Positions 19,796 to 28,223 of a stretch of DNA of 28,223 nucleotides are shown one piece after another. The translations under genes and the position numbers were made by a program. Within the stretch, counting starts at the first letter, position 1, and every line of letters starts with the position of its first letter. The DNA is taken from the NCBI RefSeq assembly GCF_001949145.1, contig NW_019091405.1:541928-570150 (forward strand). The letters run 5' to 3'. The notes under the pieces were generated by a model. It was given only the letters and a program-made list of their open reading frames with translations. It was not told the DNA's origin and ran no database searches. Source of the DNA: Acanthaster planci (taxonomy: Eukaryota; Echinodermata; Asteroidea; Valvatida; Acanthasteridae).

Positions 19796-21884
19796 CTGAG
19801 GGATGAGAACGAAAGACAGTGGTGATGAGGAAGGTCCAACTGTAAAGCACTAGCTGTGGAATAGAAGGTCCTGGTAATTCATCAACGATCGATGATCGTG
19901 ATGAAAATGTTGCAACATGGGCCTTTCTGTGAAGCTAGGGGCAAATTTTGTGACGGTTGGGCACATCTGAGGATGAGGTCTAGGGACTCTTCGGAATATT
20001 TACTCATGCATGTTGGCTGTAGCTCTTATGACTGTTCCTAGAATTTTTACAAAGCATTTGGAGGTCCGATGCAATGTGGATTCATATTTAACAAGGCACT
20101 ATGCCATTTTCATCCATTTTGGTAACAAATTTAGATTCAGGGCACCAGTTTGACACCACATGAATGACAGGGAACACCACACACCACTCGTAACAAGAAG
20201 CTGGGACATTTAATGTGAAGTTTTGGAGATTTTCCATCAATGGATGCAAAATTGTCATCAAACATGGCTTTGTGTGCCTGACAGCTTCATGGAACGGCTC
20301 ATATACATGTAGCATTGAACAGAATACAGAAATTCACATCAGGATTTCTTGGCTGCGAAAGAATTGAGAAAAATGTTGGACTGTTTCAGGCACTGGGATC
20401 CTTCAAAGGCATTGACAACAGAAGGTGTGTAAGTGGTGGCCTGAATTAGGCAGATTTATTGACTAAAGAATTAAACAAAAGCCCACCCAAAAAATTAACT
20501 GATGCGGCCTGACTGAATCAATCTTCGAAATCCAATAATTGTCAAGTGAAATTACCCGGGGTGCACTTTGGAGTTGAATGCAGAAATCTGGGCTTCATAG
20601 TTGTTGCTGGAATTTTTGCAGGGGAGGTACCGATATGAATAAGTTTGTCCTTCATTGACAAAGTTGACCAAGTTCTGCATAGGCCTACTTACATTCTTAG
20701 AGCTTTCAGAAAACATTCATAAGCTTGCGTACATGTATTCAGATAACCTTTCAATATTTGGCACATACAAGTTCACATTACAAACGCACAATGTAACACT
20801 TCTGGCCTTTTTGCAATGCATAGTACATGTACATGTACAAATGTAGGCTGACCGGTACATTTACTGTAACCAACCGTGTTTGTTCAGCTGTTGTGTGATT
20901 GTCAAGTTTTATTAACAAATATTAAAAATCTGCTTGCCATTCTGATGTGACAAATGACAAACAGTGGGAAAGTGTACCAGTCACGTCCATGTAACCCCTT
21001 TACGCTTCCGCGAATTCTTGTCAATGATTAATGCTCACGTTATTGCAAACCGCCTGAAAATGTATATTAAATTACATCATAAATGTTGATCAATGGCGAA
21101 AGGGCTGTCTGGCACTCGAGACACACTGCAGCAAGCTGCTATCACAATGTTCAGTCAGTGAATTACACATGCACTTGTGCGACCAAAAAGCTTTTTTAAA
21201 ATGGCAATCGATTGATTGGCAACTGACTCAATATGCCACTCTTACATGTACATGTAGGTACGAAAAATCTCTGTCTGCTGTGAGTGCCGATCGCATTAGC
21301 ATTGTCCCATCGATGTAACATTCTATTTCAATACTGTTCAGTTGGGAGGGGGGAGGGGAGAGAAACAGGGACCATGCCCCCTCCCACAGGGCCAAAAAAA
21401 GTTTGGTAAATATGAGGGAAGGATTGACTTTTAGAGAGCATTTCACTTCCCTTTCTCGCACAGCATGTAACAAGTCCCCAAACATAAAAATTACACACAT
21501 AAAGAAATGTTCCATTTTTGCACCCCCCTAAAAAAATAGAGCTTTGGTCTCCCTTGAAATATGGTGCTGGATCTGCCTTTTTTGCTATCGTTCAAAGGAA
21601 ATTGCAGTTTTATGTAAACCTATGTGCACACAAGTACAATACATGGAGGTCTGGTGAAATATGTTATACCATACATGTGTAGATGAACAGGTACATGTGC
21701 TGTTTACCGAAAATGGGTCACTTGGGGGACATTCCCATAAGAACGTGCACAAACTTTACTGTCCCATAATTAAATATTCCCTAATCTGATCTGAACCAAA
21801 CTTTGTATGTTTTCAATTTAGACCCTAATCTATCATCTCTCAAAATTTGGACAGTAAAATTTGGCCTCCTTCTCGTAGCTGGGG

Positions 21885-21916
21885 CATTAGGGAGACATGG
21901 AAATGTCTCCCTAATG
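21885..21916. repeat. 14-bp inverted repeat at the left edge of the minisatellite
   Basis: CATTAGGGAGACAT (21885-21898) and ATGTCTCCCTAATG (21903-21916) are perfect complements separated by four bases (GGAA). The right arm lies largely within the first minisatellite copy, so the array is bordered by an inverted copy of its own core. Confidence 0.9.
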
Positions 21917-22164
21917 ACCGATGTCTCCCTAAGGTCTCCCTAATGACCGATGTCTCCCTAAGGTCTCCCTAATGACCGATGTCTCCCTAAGGTCTCCCTA
22001 ATGACCGATGTCTCCCTAAGGTCTCCCTAATGACCGATGTCTCCCTAAGGTCTCCCTAATGACCGATGTCTCCCTAAGGTCTCCCTAATGACCGATGTCT
22101 CCCTAAGGTCTCCCTAATGACCGATGTCTCCCTAAGGTCTCCCTAATGACCGATGTCTCCCTAA
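21904..22164. repeat. 29-bp minisatellite, nine perfect copies
   Basis: Each unit is two related halves: an 18-base part GTCTCCCTAATGACCGAT and an 11-base part GTCTCCCTAAG, so the core GTCTCCCTAA recurs every 18 or 11 bases. Counting by position gives nine consecutive 29-bp units with no internal mismatch; only the first base at the left edge deviates. A diverged half unit ATGTCTCCCTAATGACC follows at 22186-22202. Perfect identity points to recent expansion or homogenisation. Confidence 0.97.
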
Positions 22165-22779
22165 GGTCGGAGAATTTACCACAAAATGTCTCCCTAATGA
22201 CCTATTTGTAAGAATACATGTACTACAATGTACAATACACATTAGAACATCATTTTTTTATGTAAGTGTGAAGAATGAATATTCTTCTAAAAAAAACCCA
22301 GAAAACACATTTGTGGGAAACATTTGCTGTACAAACTACTGTACAGTGTACGTTGCCACGTGTGTGGGATGAATGAGAGGCTGATGAATCTTTTGAGAGA
22401 TGACATGATGAATGCCAGATCGGTTGCTAGGCAGCAAGTTGGGTGTGTGGATACATGTAGTTCATTGTTTGTCAGACAATGACAAATGGTTTGGAGAGAC
22501 CACTCCACAAACAGAGACGATCTAATCAGATGGTTGGGTTGAAAAACTTGGTGAAACGCATTCATCCATCCACACTGTTTGGCAATGCTTTGTAAAAAAC
22601 AGGAATCGCCACGTTAATCAATTTGTCACCTTCAGTAAATAAATACTGGTACTCTTTAGGTACCTGACGATGCTGCAGTCAAGGCAACTCCCCACATCAG
22701 CCTGAGGTACACTAATTTTCTTTATTAAAATCATTTAGCTGGGTGCAATACTGTTCTCTGTCCCCCCCTCCCCGTGAAT

Positions 22780-23110
22780 GCTTGTGCACTGTCGTCATTT
22801 GATGACTCATCCTCCCGTCTCTTATGTCACTGCCCTAGACGCATCAGTGACGTTCTCCGCGGAGCACCATCAATGGCCTTTCTTGGCAGGTGACTTATCG
22901 GACAAGTGATACCGTTACAACAAAGTAACTGTCAAACACGCCCAAGGCTATACTTAGGCAGCTTTTTAATCTTATGCACACTGCGCGCTGGACATCTGAA
23001 ATCAGTGCAATGTCTGCAAAAGAAACAAAATGCCGACACTTTCTGGGGGAAAGTGAAAATATTCTAGGATAAAGCTGTGATTACAAGGGATTTGCATATT
23101 TACGCTCACA
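22780..23110. promoter_or_regulatory. Candidate intronic cis-regulatory segment
   Basis: A less AT-rich, high-complexity block with an AP-1 type TGACTCA (22803-22809) and a CRE-like GTGACGTT (22847-22854). It contains no palindromic microsatellite and no exon-like reading with splice sites. Regulatory role is inferred from composition and motifs. Confidence 0.25.
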
Positions 23111-23724
23111 CTGACGGAGAAATGATCACTGATACTAAAATCTTCTAAATCTGACGGATTGGATCTGCCACAGCTCCCTAAACTGATTGATCTAGTATGG
23201 TGGCACGTTGGAATTTTCTGTTATTGCATACATGAATCACTATCAATGACCATGCATGAGTACAGTCACTGTGGTACATGTAGAAGTGCTAGAAACTCCT
23301 GAAAGATCAATGCCTGCCTGCCCTGGTAAGTTTATTCTCCTGCTGAAATATTCATTTGCACGTGCCTGCACATAAATTGTATAATTCAAGACATGAAGCA
23401 TGTCACGATGCAAAGATGGACGCATCCACAAACACTGAAAATGCCAGTGCAGTGAGCGCACCTGCTTTCGTATTCATGCCCCTCCAATCGTTACACTCGC
23501 ATGGCATACCCCATGTACCACGAGCACATCCCAGTGAGGAATCTGTCCTCAGTGTCAATATCAAGCACAAGCAGAAGAAAGAGTCATTCTTGAGGACCAT
23601 ATGGGAAACTATTGGAATGAAAAACACGTGAGATTCCATAAAAAGAATGTGAACTTCCTCTTTTTTCAGAGAACCTTTTGTTTTTAAAGAGAAATTGAAA
23701 GACAAATCGACATGGACTGGTAAT

Positions 23725-23773
23725 TACATGTACATACACATGTACCGGTACATGTACATGTACATCAGGTACA
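23725..23773. repeat. Combined TACATGTA/TACCGGTA palindromic cluster
   Basis: Contains the perfect 18-bp palindrome ACATGTACCGGTACATGT (23738-23755), in which the TACCGGTA octamer is flanked symmetrically by ACATG words, and continues into ATGTACATGTACAT. It shows that the two over-represented octamers of this window can form one larger unit. Confidence 0.85.
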
Positions 23774-25671
23774 GTTGCATGTGTGATTTTGCAAAAGTGT
23801 TCTCCATTTTCCTAATTTCATATTCAATGGCTACATTCACAAGCCTACATGTAAGTTAAGGTTACATGCATTCATTCACACGTATTGCATTTATCTATTA
23901 CGTCAAGACCTCTGTGCATTGTTCAGTGAAGCATTAACCTTACCACCGCTATAAATCATGCAGACCATGCTTTAACCTGCCGCTTAACTTCAAATGTAAT
24001 CTGCAGTGCAATATATTCAAGTGGTTATCTCCATGTGGTCACAGCCCTATGGTCTGGTGGTCAGCTCGGGCATGAGTGGTCAGAGTGGTCCAACTTCCTT
24101 CCTTACTGAAATATCATCCTGTCATTGACCCCTTCCAGTTGTATGATCAAAGGGGGAGGGACGGTTCAACTTTTACCAAGTGCCTATTTTGTGGAGATTT
24201 TTGCAAATTCCAAAAGTAACAGCATGTCCTCCCACCTCTCCCCCTTACATGTAGACATGGGGTACTCAATATACATGTAATTCAGACAGCATGGTCCGTT
24301 CTCGGGTTGTATTAAGATTGGATGTGTTACAATATATGCAATGCCACTGCAGGCAACTAGGCCAACACTTGACAGTTGACACACTTGAGGGAAAATGCTG
24401 GTTGCATTTTACACACCGTGTAATACTGCGTACTCAGTCTAGCAGATCAGGCCACTGGGCCTGTAAATGAACCTACATTTGTAACTTGTAATATACACTG
24501 AATGTGTACCTGTGTAGTATTTAGCAGGTACTTTTAAAGAGGCAAGTACACTTTGTTCTTTTCTACATGTAGATTGTCATCACGAGATGAAAGAGAAGGG
24601 GCCGTCATGGAGAGGGATTAGGGGTGTTTGGAAGTTTATGTGGTATTCGTAATTAGACTAGAATGCAGCATTGGCCTGTAAAGTGTAAATAAATGTCTGA
24701 TTATTGAAAGTCTGTTCTGATGGTTTGGGCTGGCCACAGAACACCACTTCCTGTCTGACAGCTGCATGTATACTTAGAATGGGGCTTGTGTTATCAGAAT
24801 TCAGGAAGGTTGACTTTTACCACGAACTTCTAACCATACATGTACAAACTTGCAAGCAGGGCATAAAAATCTGCACTGTCACACCGTTTAAGTTTAATAA
24901 CAAAATATGTTTGAAATGCACAAATTTCGCATGTGCAGTACTCTGCTGTCAATGGTGTGAGTCAGATGATTACATTCACATGTACCGGTAACAGTATGAA
25001 AAATCGTATGGTATATTACAAAATGGATCGCTGGTACTGTATTTTCAAATAATCCCACGGGAGAACATCTGATATATTCATCAGAGTTTCAATGACTCGA
25101 TTCTGTAGGGACCATGGACCGATGTGGGTTTTGACAAAATACGGTACATACATGGTGCGCATAATGATCCAATCCAGACGTGCATTCCTCAAGCTTGTAC
25201 GTGTAAATGTGAAGATGGAGTGAGTCATTAAGGAATAAAAATCATACATGAACTTTCACTAGCTTATGAAATACATGTAAATTGCCCTGCAGATTTCCTG
25301 TTGCAGCAAAATTTCTTGCCAAGATGATGTTCTTTACCAAGTGTGAATTGCAGTGATGTGCCTAAACACGGGCATCCCCACAATTTTCTCCCAGGGGAGG
25401 GAGCTCAAAGCACTCATTGGCAGCAAATTGACTAACCATTAACAGTGGAAGGAGGTCTACGCATCTTTCAGGATATTTTCAAGCAAATGGGGGATTTTCG
25501 TCCCCCTTTATACTTTTTCGATTTTGTTTTTCTTTTTTTTTCTCTAAATTTTTGATTTTTTAGATTAATTTTCCCGGCGGGGAGAGGGAGGAGGCACAGA
25601 CCCCCTCCCTGCCTCCACTCGTGACACCCTGCACCACAATATCCATGAACTGTGCATGTTCTTGGCAAGCC

Positions 25672-25712
25672 CATGTACACGGACATGTATATGTACAGTG
25701 TACATGTACAAT
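25672..25712. repeat. ACATGTAC-rich palindromic cluster
   Basis: CATGTACACGGACATGTATA followed by TGTACAGTGTACATGTACA. A TACCGGTA octamer lies close by at 25735-25742. Confidence 0.75.
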
Positions 25713-26835
25713 ATACCACACAGTACAGGTATGGTACCGGTAGTTAGCTTGAATGAGAGTTGTGCTTCACCTTACTGGAATTTACAGCAAATTGTGAAAT
25801 TTTAAACCCCTGTTTGTACGGTAGCTGCACGTGCCGTAACGTACATGTACCTCATTGCTTTTTTGATGAATACATCAAGGAGGATTGATAAAAACCAAGT
25901 CAAATGAAGTATTCCATTCAATGTGTACACACATTACATGGATGTGCACTTATGCAATTGTACCACACATGCATGCCAAAATATGTATGTTTACCTTTCA
26001 GGTCTAGTCAGGCTTTTGTTACAAAGCATATTGAACATTACTTCATGCACTCTAGGCACAATTCAATCCACGACAAAAATTACAGAATGTACGCGCGCAC
26101 TGTAAATAAGTCGCGCCGACGCAACGAAGTCAAGGCCCCGCAAAATTTGCCCAAAATTCTCAGTATCAATACGCTCAGCCTGACAGGCGAAGCGCATGAT
26201 CAAATTAATGAAGCAACGGGCCAGGGCTCATAGCCTCATTGTTCACATGCTGACCCATGTACTTCAACTCCTGATTGTAGTGGGATGGGGGGGGGCTGGC
26301 AGGAAGCCAAGATGGGGGGCATATTCTTTCCCCAAGGAAACCGTTGTAGCCTTTACAGCCGACCACTAGTCTTTATTGGGATGCACATTGATCAGGTACC
26401 AGTAGCTCCTGGCCAAACAAAGACAGCTGGCATCCCTTGGTTTTCCGAGCAATCGCAAGATGGGTTTTGGACTCCTTTCAGTCTGCAACTCCAGACTGTC
26501 CAACAGGAATACAAATTTGCATCTTATCCCACTAAAACTCTGGGGCTGAATGACTACTTAAGAATGCAGAAGTTGTGTGATGCATACACAAAAGTGTTCT
26601 TAACACAAAGTGCATACATGGACAACAAAAATGTCACATGGATGTTTTTAAGCATTTTCATTTAAAAAGGTTAGCCAAAATGCTGTTTAAGTTGTGTTAC
26701 CACTGCCTTGTAAGTAGGATATAAAAGCGCACTACTCTATTATATTTAACAAACATGAGCACTGTAGTAAACATGACTGATGTAATCCCTTTCCGTATAC
26801 AAACTGACATATAGCATACTTAAAAACCACATACA

Positions 26836-26879
26836 CTGTACATACAAGTACAGATGTACATTGTACATGTACATGTGTA
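26836..26879. repeat. ACATGTAC-rich palindromic cluster
   Basis: Runs from CTGTACATACAAGTACAG to TTGTACATGTACATGTGTAG, the same interrupted self-complementary composition. Confidence 0.75.
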
Positions 26880-28208
26880 GATCTTTCCACATCAATGATT
26901 TAAGCATAACAAAAATATAATTTTCCCCAAGTCACTTTTCCCCGGCTCAGAATTTACTGGCTGTCCAGACCTGGCAAGCTGATGATGAATGGTCATTAAC
27001 TATTCATGGACACATAAATTGGTATAGGCTTAGCTGAATGTAGCACAAATGTGAGAGTGGAGGTGAGGGGACAGTGACTGCAGCTCGCAGGGAGTACCGG
27101 TACTTGCCACTAATGAGTGAATGAATGACTCGAGGTCACGGCCTACAAGTACTGTCTACAAGTATGGTACCCCTTTCATCATCAGAGAAGGCTGTGACCT
27201 TTTGGCACAGCTTTGGCAAAGCCGACAAGTGCTAATTACAACCTCCATGTGTGAACAAGACAGGCTGCTTTTGTCCCTTCATAAATATTGACTAATTCTA
27301 CAACCAAAATGAGAAGCCATTACGTGAGGGAGGCACAACACCCATGGAGCCATGGGCAGGTGGTGTGGTACACACGCGTCACTTTTTCACCCAATGGGTT
27401 CAATGGCTTGCCAAAATGCACAACCCATCAAGCTTAAGAGTGCAGGCATTTGACTGCCAGGCTACTGCAGTACTGGCATCTCCTCTGACTAGCAATGCGT
27501 ACCGCTGTGCCAGCATGCTCCATTCGAGCACTAGTCTGCATTAAGGATCCAGTAGGCATAGAATACGCAGGTGACACTTATGCATTACTGAATTTCATGT
27601 GAGTCGGGAGCAGTTAACCCATGGGATTTTCGTGTGTGCGTTCCATACATGTATTGAAATGCACTGGTACAATGGATTCAGCAGTCTTTCTCATTGTCAC
27701 TTCTGAGGCCACTGAACGTGGAGCCAGTCTACCCCGAGCTGAAGTGCACCCCCCAACCGGCAAAAGAAAGACAAGCGGGGTTTTTGCACGCGTTCTGTGT
27801 GTACGCAGAGACCATACATGTACATGCTGGAACAAATTAGTTACAAGTACTCAGTGTGCTCCGTGTCATACCCGCATATACTTGCACACCTCATGGCACG
27901 CCTGTGCAGTGAGTACCAAAAAAACATGCCCTCTGTTGTTCCACTCAGAGCAGGTACCTTTAATTACAAATTAATAAACTTCTGTGGCTAATATGTACTG
28001 TGTACTGCTTCTACCAGGTACATTTACTTACCCTTTGTGCAAGCACAGCACTTGACTTTTGCGTGACTGCAGAGCAAAGTCTGTTTCTTAAGTTCCTGTA
28101 CTACAAGTACGAAGAACAGTATTTGCAATCACACTGTTTAATATTGTTTTGTGTCTCTGCTAAATGGATGGTAATTCTGTATTTAAGCTGAAAATGCTGT
28201 GCTTGATC

Positions 28209-28223
28209 TACATGTACATGTAC
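28209..28223. repeat. ACATGTAC cluster cut by window edge
   Basis: TACATGTACATGTAC ends the window; the run may continue beyond it. Confidence 0.7.

Larger units (their letters stand above)
19796..28223 (-). other. Intron 5' of exon A (partial), no exon found, at least 8.4 kb
   Basis: Sequence upstream of exon A on the minus strand. The family's first ~60 residues (a helix like KIRELLAEKMQ) were looked for next to minus-strand donors and not found. Candidate donors at 22669 and 28032 gave no coiled-coil reading. The stretch holds the minisatellite 21904-22164, clusters of TACATGTA, and two higher-complexity segments that may be regulatory. The remaining sequence shows nothing I can name. Confidence 0.75.

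Noticed and set aside
21904-22164. CRISPR-like regular repeats of about 28-30 bp
   Set aside because: The copies are directly adjacent with no unique spacers, and the surroundings are a spliced animal gene; it is a minisatellite.
22669-22713. Possible minus-strand exon between a CTCAG acceptor and a CAG|GTACC donor
   Set aside because: It reads ADVGSCLDCSIV, unlike the expected coiled coil, and the acceptor has no pyrimidine tract.
25468-25719. Minus-strand open frame rich in Lys (KKRKTKSKKYK)
   Set aside because: Arises from a T-rich tract on the plus strand within a likely degraded repeat; no domain.
25904-26233. 109-codon plus-strand open frame with a basic stretch (NKSRRRNE)
   Set aside because: No family resemblance and no splice or promoter evidence; most of it is AT-rich intron sequence.
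28033-28083. Possible minus-strand exon ending at a GTAAGT donor near the right edge
   Set aside because: No frame upstream of the donor gives a helical, family-like peptide.

Overview
The window is eukaryotic, animal nuclear DNA. It is mostly AT-rich non-coding sequence with short islands of real coding sequence bounded by GT-AG splice sites. Its repeats suggest a marine invertebrate deuterostome, most likely an echinoderm such as a sea star. They include very frequent palindromic TACATGTA and TACCGGTA octamers, a short TIR element whose ends read GGGGCCAATTTCATAGA, and another starting ACAGTAGTGGATC. The phylum call is inference from remembered repeat styles; I could not search a database.

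One gene is supported, on the minus strand. Eight internal exons read from high to low coordinate: 19795-19640, 16175-16092, 10253-10184, 9153-7907, 7209-7131, 4608-4514, 3730-3445 and 1775-1630. Every junction keeps a continuous reading frame (phases 0,0,1,0,1,0,1,0), giving about 721 residues. The order of landmarks matches, from memory, the N-terminal half of vertebrate PLEKHH1/PLEKHH2 (orthologues of C. elegans MAX-1): a coiled coil, an IKEWV segment, a long Ser/Pro/acidic linker, a PPLHKMPPW motif, a VPVYTTLRG motif, a Ser/Asp-rich stretch, KRGVS and YAIPPDA. The first N-terminal exon(s) and the PH-PH-MyTH4-FERM half are not seen and probably lie beyond the right and left edges.

Layout from left to right: 1-1629 intron with a palindrome-rich repeat; exon H; 1.7 kb intron holding a diverged duplicated segment; exon G; 0.8 kb intron; exon F; 2.5 kb intron with a MITE-like element; exon E; 0.7 kb intron; the large exon D; 1.0 kb intron with a tRNA-derived SINE; exon C; 5.8 kb intron with a candidate enhancer; exon B; 3.5 kb intron with a second MITE-like element; exon A; then at least 8.4 kb of 5' intron with a nine-copy perfect 29-bp minisatellite and candidate regulatory segments.

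I found no prokaryotic-type system, CRISPR array, functional tRNA/rRNA gene, viral gene or transposase. The points most worth a second look are a Cys-rich CxxC pair inside the PLEKHH linker, the SINE with a MIR/L2-like tail, the homogeneous minisatellite, and the two over-represented palindromic octamers.
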